From assembly GCA_030378005.1 (NCBI GenBank), contig JAUCGF010000117.1, positions 1 through 46,704 of the forward strand: a stretch of DNA of 46,704 bases, in the 5' to 3' direction. Shown here one piece after another: positions 1 through 9,487 of this stretch. Within the stretch, counting starts at the first letter, position 1. Each line of letters opens with the position of its first letter. Below the pieces are notes generated by a model that had not been told where the DNA came from, did no database searches, and saw nothing but the letters and a program-made list of their open reading frames with translations. A program made the translations under genes and the position numbers. The stretch is from Desulfococcaceae bacterium HSG9 (GTDB lineage Bacteria > Desulfobacterota > Desulfobacteria > Desulfobacterales > JAUCGF01).

Positions 1-187
1 TTTTGTCCTGTACAGTGATTTATTTTAATGACAATCTATAGCGATTGGGACAATAAACTGGTAATAAATCAATATTTTGAAAAGTATAAAACGTTCCGAT
101 GCCTGGTTTTCAGACTTTTAAACCATGCTTCAGATTACAAAGATGAACTGAAATCGCTGATGACTGAAAAATTTCAAATTATAGACT

Positions 188-631
188 ATGCACAGTCATC
201 AATTTGACATCAATTTTGGCATTCTGCAAAAACTGTGCCAGAACAAACCAAATTCCGATGACTATATCATGATTTATTCTTATCGCAGTAAAGTTGAAGT
301 AATGTTTTTATTTTTAAAACACCTTATCGGCGGTTTCTGTTATCGCTTCCAGACCAAATCAATGCCGAAACTCAGCCGGAAAATCAAAACGGATATTTCG
401 ACTTTGGATGAATCCGGCATCCGTAAGGTGCGTCTGGTCGTCGAAGCTGTTGAAAGGTTTGTAAATATAGCCGGCATTTCTCTTGGACTTCTGCAATATT
501 CAGCGCTGACTCATGCTGACGAAATATGGAATAATTACACGGGTTGGCAGCGAACACGATCATCTGTAATTCCTTCGGAGGCTGTTGTTCAAAGCATTAT
601 TCAAACCAGGGCCAGGGCTGTTCAGTTCTAA
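188..631 (+). pseudogene. transposase C-terminal fragment (DDE family, copy 1)
   Basis: This frame encodes the last part of a transposase. It contains YSYRSKVEVMFLFLKHLIGG, then PKLSRK, QRTRSSVIPSE and a C-terminal tail. The same ordered motifs occur in the decayed minus-strand copy at 4080-4996 (RTRVEIMFDVLKNLISAF, PRHSRK, QRTRSREIPSE), so the two are paralogous copies of one IS family in opposite orientation. The N-terminal catalytic part is missing: an in-frame stop lies just upstream (182-184) and the window begins soon after. The 3' end runs straight into the palindrome at 612-735. I infer a dead remnant, and the exact IS family is not certain. Confidence 0.7.
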
Positions 632-735
632 AAAAATACTGCCAGATTAAGACTTTGAAAGCCCCCTGATGTGTATTTTGAGGTCTTTCAAAGCCTTAAT
701 CTGGCAGTATTTTTTTAGAACTGAACAGCCCTGGG
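612..735. repeat. long near-perfect palindrome (about 50-bp arms)
   Basis: Left arm 612-661 and right arm 684-735 are reverse complements with one mismatch, separated by a ~22-bp spacer. The arms start with CCAGGGCTGTTCAGTTCT. The palindrome sits exactly at the junction between the end of the plus-strand transposase fragment and the truncated ISAs1-like fragment on the minus strand. It could be a MITE with 50-bp terminal repeats or two abutting IS ends. A transcript would form a very stable hairpin. Confidence 0.85.
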
Positions 736-859
736 AAATAACTGCGCAGATAGCTAAAATTATAATATCCAGCAGTAAATGGTCTATTTTACCTTTTTGT
801 CTCGAAACTGTCAGTGTTGTGAAATGGGGCTGAATTGATGCCTTACCTATTGTATTCAT
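734..859 (-). pseudogene. ISAs1-type transposase, N-terminal stub
   Basis: The first 42 codons, read from ATG at 859, encode a typical start of an ISAs1-family (DDE_Tnp_1-associated) transposase: HFTTL, then KIDHLLLDIIILAICAVIS. A good ribosome binding site (GAGGAG) lies just upstream on the minus strand. After residue 42 the frame runs into the palindrome and codes an unrelated tail of 28 residues before the stop at 647. The remaining ~300 residues of the family are absent. This is a truncated, non-functional gene that still has its translation start. Confidence 0.7.
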
Positions 860-1220
860 TATATAACTCCTCTATAATATTATAATTTCAGCATTGCTTT
901 GACTTTAAAACAAAACTTATTGTAAATTATCATAAAGGACGTTGTTAACTACTTTTTCATGCAATTGCCCTACTGAAAATTAAGCTTGCACTCCACAAAT
1001 CCGTATGCTATTTTTATTTTATGGATTTTGTCATAAAATATCAAATTAAATTACAATAACTGAAGATACAGAATTTATCGTGTTGTAAATCATAATGGGC
1101 TTATCCCTAACTTCGGCCACCTTGCATTTCGAAAGTGGGATTTAAAAAAAATTTACGTGAAAAATCAGGCTTGATCTGATAATAATCCTGAATAAATTTT
1201 TTTAACTATCGGATCTGGCT
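860..1220. other. AT-rich intergenic stretch
   Basis: No convincing gene is seen. The part next to 860 would be the upstream region of the ISAs1-type stub. A half-copy of the GGAGTGCAAGC repeat motif lies in reverse orientation at 984-994. The rest is AT-rich without a clear repeat. Confidence 0.5.
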
Positions 1221-2365
1221 ATGAAAAACAATTACATTGAAAAAGCATCGGAATCAAAGAAAAAAGCGCAATGCTCCCGGGCTGAAGCGGCGACAAAAGT
1301 TGTTGATTTTGAAAAAGCCGAGACAGACTTAAGTCAGCGTCGGTTTGCAAAAACGAACGGTATTCCGCGTTCAACTTTGCAGCACCGGATCGCACGCAAA
1401 AACACCATTGACGAATGCCCTGAATATGTAAATTTTTCAGAAAGCCCTCACCGGCTTGCGTTTCTTCATAGAATGATAGCAGTCGCTCTTTTCGCGTTTT
1501 GTAAAGTCGGTGATGCAAGCGCTTATAATCCAAGCGAATTTATACGACTCGCGGGACCGGAAAAATCTGCAGCCGCATCTTCCTCGCATTATCTGAGAGT
1601 TTCGGCGAAGACAGACGATGCTGTCATCGAATTCGGAAAATCGGAATGCGAAACCTTGGCCGCGCTGATGCCGTTCAAACAGATAACTCTTGCGGAGGAT
1701 GAAACCTTTCATCCTGAAACGTGTCTTGTGGGAACAGAACCTGTTTCTGATTTTATAATTGATAAAGCGACAGAAAAGCTGTCGGATCGCTGCAAAAAAA
1801 GAGTGGCGAAAGTACGTCGCGTTGTGAAAAAATCAGTTGCCGATATTGCTTTTTTCTTCAAAATGATTGAGATTTGTATGGACTGCGCCGGACTTGATGA
1901 CAATGAGAAAGAATTGTTGAGAAATTATCAGATTCCGATCTGTTATCTTGAGCAAGCCGCTGAAAAAGAAAGAGATAAGGAAAAGAAAAACTCCATTTTC
2001 AACACGGCGCGCAACTGTCCGATATCCTGTGCAATCGGAACAGACCGTTTGCCGACTTGACAACAGAGCGGATCACCGGGCTTCAGGAGGCGGCAAAGGG
2101 ATGCGCACTGATTTTTTAAAGATCCAGTTCATGCGTTGAGGGCGGAAACACCCGGCTTTCTCTGAAACATCACGGGATGCGCAGATTGAGCCGAAGATGA
2201 TTAAGCGCTTTGACAGTGATTCACAATTTTTGGATAAAAAGAGCGGATGGCACAACAGCCGCACAGCAATTTTTCGAGGCAAAACATAACGAGCCGTTTA
2301 CATATTTGTTAGAAAATATGGATTATCCTGCGCGACCGAGAAGAATCTTAGCTGAAGCCGCATGA
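1221..2365 (+). pseudogene. decayed transposase of the DETFHPE type
   Basis: The open frame 1221-2060 carries a helix-turn-helix-like GIPRSTLQHR near residue 48 and the segment EDETFHPETCLVGTEPVSDF near residues 158-177. I associate that segment with a family of IS transposases (DUF6399-like) in deltaproteobacteria. The frame is then lost, but C-terminal motifs continue in other frames to 2365: LTTERITGLQEAAKG, WHNSRTAIFRGKT and EPFTYLLENMDYPARP. The middle of the family protein looks deleted. It is therefore an inactivated gene with frameshifts and stops. The family assignment rests on memory of motifs and is moderate. Confidence 0.6.
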
Positions 2366-2402
2366 ATAGCGAGTGGCCGAAGTTAGAGGCAAGCCCATCA
2401 TA

Positions 2403-3887
2403 ATGAATTCAAATTTTTTCAACACTCTGTCACCTCGGTGCGCCTGTAATTCATCAGGTATTCCCCACAAACCCACGAAGAACCACAATCAACCGGTCAG
2501 TTTTTCTGAGAGACTGACAACGATCCTTGCCGGCCCTCCGACACATCGTGAATCGGCACAACCTAAACCGAACTTTATAATAGGGAGCCACACGTATGAA
2601 GATATCTATGACTTGGCGGCCGGTATCGGTGCGGCTATTTCTCCGCTGGATTCGACAGTTTGTTTATGCACACAAAATAAGGGAATCTTTGCAGCCGCGT
2701 TATTAGCTTCATTGAGTTACGGTTTTACACTGGTGTTGCCTTATGCGTATTCTGAACAAGCGCTTAAAGAGGTTTTCACCCGACTGAATCGCGATGACAT
2801 AAAAACCCGGACGGCAATCATTGATCGTCCGATGAAACTTCCACAAGGCGTATCGGCCATTCATCCCCTGCCGCGTCCACACACCGCTATCCCGACAACG
2901 CCGGCCATTCTGCCGGATGCCGAATTTTGTCATTTTTTTACAGGCGGTTCAACGGGCAAACCTAAGATATGGTCTAAAACGCCTCGAAATCTTTTTGCCG
3001 AAGCGTTTTATCTGTCCCAAAAATTCGGCATATCCGCATCCGATCGTATTGTCGCCTGTGTACCGCCGTTTCATCTTTACGGTTTTACGTTTGCTGTGCT
3101 ACTTCCTTTGGTATCCTCGGCAAGTGTGGCAGCAGATATTTACACCTATCCTGAAGAGATTCGCACGGCCTTAGCAGATTATAACGCTTCCGTTTTTATC
3201 GGCGCGCCCATGCACTATCGAGTGTTAAGAGAAAGTGCCATTGCGTCTGAATCCCTCAGACTTGCGTTTTCTTCGACCGGTAAACTGGATAAAGCGGATG
3301 GTCTCCGTTTTCAGAAACACACGGGCGCGGATCTGGTCGAAATCTATGGTTCAACGGAAACCGGCGTCATAGCCAGTCGTTGTCGGGCTATGGGAGACAG
3401 GGCATTTAAACCGTTGGATGTTGTCGATTGGAAGATTCATCATCAGGGGCTATATGTGCGCTCGCCGTTCATCGCACCCGGAATTGAAAAAAGTGCAGAC
3501 GGTTTTTTTAGTATGGGAGATCGTGTGCGACTCTGTTCTGAAGATGATCCCAAAGCGGGTTTTGAGTTGATAGGCCGCGCCGACGGTATTGTCAAAGTTG
3601 GCGGTAAACGGGCAGACTTGGAAGAAATTCGTCAAAAAATCAAACAGACACCGGATGTCGAAGATGCTGTGGTGATTGCGCACCCCACCGGTAGGGGGCG
3701 TGAGAACACGATAAGCGCTCTGGTTCAAGGGGATATAGATAGCATTCAGTTGCGCAAAGCTATCTCAACGTTGCTTGAGCCTTATGCGATTCCGCGACAA
3801 ATCAAAACCACATCTGCAATTCCCATGTTGCCCACGGGAAAATATGATCGAAAGGCGATTGAAGTGCTATTTTTCAGATCAAAATAA
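2403..3887 (+). CDS. AMP-forming acyl/aryl-acid ligase (ANL superfamily)
   Basis: This ligase activates a carboxylic acid as its acyl-adenylate and transfers it to CoA or an acyl carrier protein. All ANL core motifs are present: the phosphate loop FFTGGSTGKPK near residue 178, EIYGSTETG near 312, FSMGDRVRL, the hinge GRADGIVKVGGKR, and PTGKYDRK with the catalytic lysine near 480. At 494 residues it is full length. I chose ATG 2403 over the in-frame GTG at 2373. It stands alone between decayed transposases, the only intact gene in the first 9 kb. Ligases of this kind occur in aryl-polyene and related lipid clusters whose other components (GT2, MMPL exporter, acyltransferase) lie at 33-37.7 kb, so a functional link is possible. 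The substrate cannot be read from sequence. Confidence 0.88.
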   Translation: MNSNFFNTLSPRCACNSSGIPHKPTKNHNQPVSFSERLTTILAGPPTHRESAQPKPNFIIGSHTYEDIYDLAAGIGAAISPLDSTVCLCTQNKGIFAAALLASLSYGFTLVLPYAYSEQALKEVFTRLNRDDIKTRTAIIDRPMKLPQGVSAIHPLPRPHTAIPTTPAILPDAEFCHFFTGGSTGKPKIWSKTPRNLFAEAFYLSQKFGISASDRIVACVPPFHLYGFTFAVLLPLVSSASVAADIYTYPEEIRTALADYNASVFIGAPMHYRVLRESAIASESLRLAFSSTGKLDKADGLRFQKHTGADLVEIYGSTETGVIASRCRAMGDRAFKPLDVVDWKIHHQGLYVRSPFIAPGIEKSADGFFSMGDRVRLCSEDDPKAGFELIGRADGIVKVGGKRADLEEIRQKIKQTPDVEDAVVIAHPTGRGRENTISALVQGDIDSIQLRKAISTLLEPYAIPRQIKTTSAIPMLPTGKYDRKAIEVLFFRSK

Positions 3888-4079
3888 AGGATAATAACTT
3901 AGCTATGGATTAGAAATTAAATAACATGAGTTCTATATAATAGCCTTTGAATTTATTGAGAATCCGATTTCTAAGCATACGATCATAACTCGACAGTCAT
4001 AAGTTCGTCCCTCAAAAAAAAGTGACATTTATCACTGAGTATCAATAAAAGATTAGAAATTCAGAGTGAATGAACAGCC

Positions 4080-4996
4080 TTAATTGATAAGGTTTGAAGG
4101 AACGCTTTGATGATGAGTAAAATCACATCTGAAATAGTGTTCCTTAATCAGGCGTATTATCGCTACTGGTGCGACAATGAATAAATTACTGACCGGCAAT
4201 CCGGTCATTACTGATTTAACTGTTCTCTCAGAGGGAATCTCCCGTGAACGAGTGCGCTGATATACGTCAAAATGATTCCTGACCGCTTTTGTATATTTTA
4301 TCGCTATCAGTTGTAAGAGACCTGGCGCAATGGCGGCTGACATTGTAAATCGCTCATAAGCATCCCGGCAAAGTTTTACCGTCTTAATATCCTCAGAAGA
4401 GGGCGTTATCAGGTCTTTGTTTTTTTCAGGTTTACGTGAATGACGCGGCATACGTTCAGACCAGACCAGACCTGAAATGATAGCTGAAAGCGCTGATCAG
4501 ATTTTTTAACACATCGAACATTATTTCGACCCGTGTGCGCAGACAATAAAGTCTTACAGCTGATAATGGGTCCGGGCACAGAGATCGCCGCACATCAGGA
4601 CAATATGCCCGCAGCTGGTAACAGCGGGACAACCAGATCTGCCCTGCTGGCATGTTTCATTGTAGCATCGATAAAGACCCGAACCGTGAATCTGACCTGA
4701 ATTGCTGTGGCAATGGCGGGTAAAGCTGAAACAGCTTCGAAATATAAACGCTTACAGCGCTTTTTCGCAGGTTTTGATTTTGACATGGATGACATTGCCT
4801 GACTCATTGTTCGGTTTCTCCGAATTTGTGATGAAAAACAGGATTTGTCCATGGATCGCACTGACTGGAAATCAGGAAGGCTGAATATCAATCCTTCAGT
4901 TCTCGGCATTGTACATCCAGGGTATGCTTTCCCAATCATATGGACTGCGTTTTCCTGACGCGGTTGCTCGAATATGGATGAACGTATTGAATTCAT
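4080..4996 (-). pseudogene. decayed transposase (same family as 188-631, copy 2)
   Basis: Reading the minus strand from 4996, three frames join to one transposase: an N-terminal part at 4996-~4600 (FEAVSALPAIATAI), a middle part at 4653-4456 (LYCLRTRVEIMFDVLKNLIS) and a C-terminal part at 4451-4080 (PRHSRKPEKNKDL, YQRTRSREIPSE). At least two frameshifts separate them, so it is inactive. The C-terminal motifs align with those of the plus-strand fragment at 188-631. Together the two copies bracket the 1.2-3.9 kb segment that holds the acyl ligase, in inverted orientation. Confidence 0.72.
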
Positions 4997-5327
4997 AGAA
5001 CGTTTTATTAAGACCTAAAAATTGCAATCACATTCTGAAAGTGAAAAAAAAGACTATTCAGAAAAAAAATCAGAGCGTAGGAGTGAAAATTTTGACTGAA
5101 AACTGTCGGCTTGCTGATTTTCAGATCGGAAATCGAGAATAAAATGGCGGCGAACAGGGGATTTCGGGTTGTCAGGACGCACTTCTCCTCTGTGATGTTA
5201 TGACCTCCGGCTTTTTTAGCTGTCCTCACCCGGTACCTGAGCTGATAAATTTTGACAGGTGGCTTTTTTTATCAAGCCTTGCCGGAAGCGGTTTTTCGGA
5301 ATCCGGAACCCCTCAAAACTTATCAGG
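4997..5327. other. stretch without recognised gene between IS remnants
   Basis: Short open frames exist on the minus strand here, but none has a recognisable motif or ribosome binding site. It is probably the outer ends of the neighbouring decayed IS elements. Confidence 0.4.
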
Positions 5328-6190
5328 TCAGGTGAAAGTCAGCAGTTCTGATGAATGCTCTGTTGTCAGCTGTCGGTTTTTAAAATACCGGTTCTTTGAC
5401 AATTTAAGAATCAGATGTTTTCCGCCGGTCAGAAGACGGGCGGGAACACGGATCAGCCGGAAGCGGATCGTATTCGGTTCCTCGCTGAACCTGTGTTCCG
5501 GAGTCAGCCGCATCATCCGGACTGTCAGGTTGTAAGCCGGGACACAGGTCTGGAAAACAGCTGAATCAGCCTGGAATTTCTGTGTCAGAACAGTTCCTGC
5601 GGCCATCTGATTTTGGCACCGCTCGATCCGGTTCTCACCGGTGGAACATTTCCCATATTTTTTGTGAGCTTTACATGGGGTAAGCCGCCTGTTATCAGTG
5701 ACATAACTGAAATACCGGTATTCATACTTGGGAATCTCGGGAAAAAGCTCGTCATATGTAATCTCGAAAAGTTCTCGAACAGCTATAAACCGACGCGGCC
5801 TTTTCCGGCCCGAACACTGATATTCGAATTCTGTCACTTCAAAGCCTTCACAGTTTCTGACTTTCCTCCGGCTCTGACCTGAAAGTGGAGCGTCAAGCCC
5901 TTTCATTTTAACCTTGATCGGATACAGAGAGCCTTTGTCTTCCGGAAAGTCAAAGAATCACCCGTTGAAAAATGCGCTGTCACCTCTGACTGAAATCTTC
6001 CATACTCCTTTGGGAAGACGTGTGAAAGTCTCTTTTGCCGACTCCGTGATCCCGCAGCCGGAATACGCATCACCTGTCCGAAACCGATTATGAAGGCATT
6101 CGCGGGGTTCGGCGATGTGACAGAAAACAGGATGACAACTTTTCCACCCCTTTTTCTTCGGATTGTAACCTTTTTCCGCTGGTTAGAAAG
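5328..6190 (-). pseudogene. IS1380-family transposase remnant
   Basis: On the minus strand from about 6190 the reading shows GYNPKKKGWKSCHP, then NRFRTGDAYSGCGITESAKE and KISVRGDSAFFNG, followed by an in-frame stop. The frame then continues through PIKVKMKGLDAPL and STGENRIERCQNQM to a C-terminal TIRFRLIRVPARLLTGGKH. The RGDSAF motif and the ENRIE...TIRLRLIK-like tail are hallmarks of IS1380 transposases. The N-terminal ~120 residues with the first catalytic Asp are missing, and the gene is broken by the stop near 5967. The upstream end abuts the IS630 remnant, suggesting one element inserted into or beside the other. Confidence 0.75.
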
Positions 6191-6229
6191 ATTTATCTGG
6201 GAACGTTTTAATCAGCTGTCGAATTATCA

Positions 6230-7091
6230 TTATAAGGGTGGAGGCCGTAAACCCTGACTTGACAATATGCAAAAGAAAAATTGTATCGAATAATCGACCA
6301 AGGTCCTGAAAAATACAGATTTAATTGCGGTGTGTGGAATTCTGCGATGATCCTCGAAGTTATTATGAAAGAATTCAAAGTGATATTCAATCCCGGGTAT
6401 CTTTGTGAGATGCTGAAAAAAACAGGACTGTCGTATCAAAGGGCTGAGTTTGTATCGGATCGCCCGGATGATGTGAAACATCAGAAAAAAAAGGAAAGAA
6501 CAGGAGGAGGTTATATGGCCTGAAATTTTAGAAAAAGCTGAAAAATCAAACGGAGTGATACTTTTCGAAGATGAGGTGTCATTCGCGCGACAGGGATCGC
6601 CGGCCGGAACCGGGGCTCCGAAAGGTGAGCGGCCTGTTGTGAAAACATGCGGAAAACGAAAAGGACTTAAAATGTTCGGTGTGACAGAATTCAAGGGCGG
6701 GGGATTCGAGTATATGGAGTGTGACGGAAGGTTTGACGGAGAGTCTTATATTGAATTTTTGAAAGAGGTTGTAAAGAAGTGTTCATGCCCTGTTCCGCTT
6801 ATTGAAGACGGCGCGCCTTATCATCGCAGCTGATTGATGAAAGAGTTTAAAAATAAAATGGAACAGGGAAACCGTCTGTTCACCTTTCAATCGCCATCAT
6901 ATTCTCCTGATAAAAATCCCATTGAAAAACTGTGGAAAAATACAAAACGGGACGCCACGCATATGAAATATTCACCTGCATTTGAATATCTCCGTAAAGC
7001 TGTTGTCAATGCGTTTGAAAAATATCAGAACGATGCTGCGAAAATAATATGTGTCATGAAGAAATTGAGAGCGGAGGCAGGTATTGCCTGA
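6230..7091 (+). pseudogene. IS630-family transposase, frameshifted (copy 1)
   Basis: Three frames join: 6230-6523 (GGRKP linker, KLYRIIDQGPEKY-like segment, SAMILEVIMKEF), 6555-6830 with FEDEVSFARQG and LIEDGAPYHRS, and 6834-7091 with SYSPDKNPIEKLWKNTKRDA. These give the catalytic D, D and E region of an IS630/Tc1-mariner-type DDE transposase. Frameshifts or stops near 6280, 6523 and 6831 inactivate it. IS630 elements target TA dinucleotides, which matters because the miniature elements described elsewhere in this window are flanked by TA. A second, shorter relative lies at 9067-9396. Confidence 0.82.
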
Positions 7092-7151
7092 GAATATAAA
7101 CATGACATTAATTATCTGAAAAACTATACGAGGATAACAAATGATTTATTT

Positions 7152-7934
7152 TTGGCGAAGGTATTGGAAAAGATACGCATTTATAATGCTATCGACTGTG
7201 ACTGTGGGAAGCGTCGCAATAAACGGGATAAGTCGGTGTATGTAGTCGGATACAGTATGCATACGCTGACGGCTGTCTGCCCGCAAAGCGGCAACAGCTA
7301 TCCGCTGATATCGTTATCAGCGCCGGCCTGTCATTATGACAGCTGTTTTTTGCCATACCTGTCGAAGCTCGGAAAGGCGATAGGTTTGGAAATGCGTCTG
7401 GTAACTGTGGATGAAGCGTATCATGATAAAAACAGCCTGAAGTTAAAAGAAACGGGTGTATATTTGCTAAAGCCGCCAAATGCGAAAGTAAGGTTCCCCT
7501 GTGGTGTGGATAAGGACACGATGGCAGTGACAATTGATGAATTTTGCGAAATTCCGATGAATTACATGGGAATCACTGATGAAGGCCATGAATACAAATG
7601 TGCTGCTGATGGCAGTGAATGTGTGCGCTCGCCCATTTGTCCGCAATTCAGAGTGATACCCTTTGACAACGGATGTTTTCAGCCGATTGTGTATGGGAGT
7701 GAGGAGGCCGTTAAAGCGACAGAACTGCGCAAAAACGGAGAGCGCCCGTTTAATCTGATTAAAAAGCGTGAAGGTCAGGATGTGACACGCGTTCGCAGCC
7801 AGCATGCGTTGCCAGCGCGATGCACGATTACAACGATGGCAACGCTATTATTAGAAATCATCAATACAAGACGAAAACGAAAGCGGAAAGAGAGTCGGAT
7901 TCAGTTAGAATCGCCTTTAGCTTCAGGCTTTTGA
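7152..7934 (+). pseudogene. DDE transposase, N-terminally truncated
   Basis: A 260-residue open frame beginning with a weak TTG. It shows DCDCGKRRNKRDKSVYVVGY, PLISLSAPACHYDS, VDEAYHD, and near the end ERPFNLIKKREGQDVTRVRSQ, a pattern I associate with DDE_Tnp_1 transposases. The first half of such proteins, including the DNA-binding region and first catalytic Asp, is absent and no ribosome binding site precedes the frame. The retained part has no internal stop, so this truncation may be younger than the others. The IS family name is uncertain. Confidence 0.65.
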
Positions 7935-8063
7935 AATAGGAGACTGAATGCTCGCTAAATTGAACTGACTGATTTGGTATTGCTGATATCCGATTGGTCA
8001 GGAAATTGATTTCATATGATCGGATGTTGAATATGATATATGATAAATCAAACAAGACCTAAA

Positions 8064-9029
8064 ATGAATACGACTATATCAATTTTCTGACCGCAACACC
8101 GAAAGTATTCAGTTGTACTGTGAAGCTGAAAAAGTACAGCCGGATCAGGAGAACGGCCCTTCTCATGATTCTGTTAACCGTCCACTTCACAGACTTCCCG
8201 CTGATGCGGCTTCTTTGAGGATGGAATCGTCCCGTTCAGTCAGCTACGGCAAAGGAATTCCGGTATCAGACGATTCCACCCGGGACTGACCGTATGCCCT
8301 GAATATCGGACCGGTTACAAGACATCAGTCGGGAAAGTGTCACAGGGTCGTCAAAGGCATCGATATTGTGACTCTTCTGTGGATCGACGGTAACGCTCAT
8401 ATCCCCTGTGATTACCGGATTTACAATAAAACCGAAGATAGCTGAACTGAAAACGACTGTTTCTCCGAAATGCTTTTAAAAGCGAAAATACGCGGTTTCG
8501 AACCTGAGTGCGTTCTTTCAGATAGTCGGTATGCCGGACTGAAAAATCTCAAAACCATACAGAATTTCGGATGGTCCGGGGGACTCGTTTCTGACCGAAC
8601 CGATTGATAAATCCTGACGGTAAGGGCCGGATCCCTCTGTCATCATCTGATATTCTGGAAAAAGGAACTATGGTTCATCTCAAAGGTTACGGACTCATCT
8701 GAATATTCGGAACAGTCGCTGAAAACGGTAAGACCAAATACCGGGGAACCGATGACCTTGAGATGGATGTGCTCCGACGCATTCGGTTTTCAGATTTCTC
8801 ACAGACAATTGAGGAATACCACCGCGGACTGAAACAGCACTGCGGAGCGGAACGCTGCCGGTGCAGAACTGCAAAAGCGCAGAGAAATCATATCAGTCTG
8901 TCGATACGCACCTTTTTAAGATTCGAAGTCTTCAGTCTGAAAACCGGTTATAGCCGGTTCAAAGCTGAAAACCGTATTATCCGGGATGCTGTCAGAGCCT
9001 ATATAGCCAATCCTGCTTATGCTTTTTAG
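8064..9029 (+). pseudogene. decayed IS4/IS701-like transposase
   Basis: Motifs in order across several frames are EYDYINFLTATPKVFSCT (8066 on), HRVVKGIDIVTLLWIDGNAH with CDYRIYNK (about 8340-8435), MLLKAKIRGFEPECVLSDSR (about 8470-8530), VHLKGYGLI (about 8675) and IEEYHRGLKQHCGAERC (8763 on), ending in IRDAVRAYIANPAYAF. This is the standard order of a DDE transposase of ~310 residues. Internal stops (for example near 8448 and 8607) and frameshifts make it dead. The last open part runs from 8763 to 9029. Only the C-terminal third is still continuous. Confidence 0.72.
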
Positions 9030-9066
9030 TCAACTGCGTAACTCCTAAATTACTTACATAATATTT

Positions 9067-9396
9067 TTGAGGAAAGTATTATCACAATACTACCGCCCCG
9101 TTATACTTGTTGAAGATGGTGCGCCATATCACGGCGCAAGAGTTGTAAAAAATTTTTCAGAAAGCGAAGGCCCGGATCGTCTGTCAATTTATCGGCAGCC
9201 GTCATACTCTCCGGATTTAAATCCGATTGAAAAACTGTGGAAGAATACAAAAAGAGATGCTGTCCACTGTAAATTTTTTCCAACGTTCGATGATATACGC
9301 GCTTCCGTTGTGAAAACTTTTAAAAAATATATGGAAGATGCTGCCAAAGTTATTTGCGTAATGAGAAAGCTTGAAAACTGTGCAAGAATAGCATAA
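9067..9396 (+). pseudogene. IS630-family transposase C-terminal fragment (copy 2)
   Basis: The frame encodes VILVEDGAPYHGARVVK and SYSPDLNPIEKLWKNTKRDA, i.e. the second Asp and the Glu region of an IS630 DDE domain. It is clearly similar to 6790-7091 (shared IEKLWKNTKRDA and a matching AAK-ICVM-KL tail), so it is a second copy of the same or a sister element. The N-terminal two thirds are absent. It is the last IS remnant before the STAND-FGE gene. Confidence 0.8.
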
Positions 9397-9487
9397 CATA
9401 AAGCTTTTAAGATTTTGAAATTATTTAGGTGACGTTCTATATGTGTTCTGAAACTATCTAACAAAGAAATAAATTAAGGTAATCAAC

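Noticed and set aside
28..207. 59-codon plus-strand open frame beginning MTIYSDWDNK
   Set aside because: No motif and no ribosome binding site. It lies in a decayed transposase region and overlaps the transposase fragment, so coding potential is doubtful.
5008..5229. 73-codon minus-strand frame between IS remnants
   Set aside because: No recognisable motif; a phenylalanine-rich reading of AT-rich DNA at IS ends.
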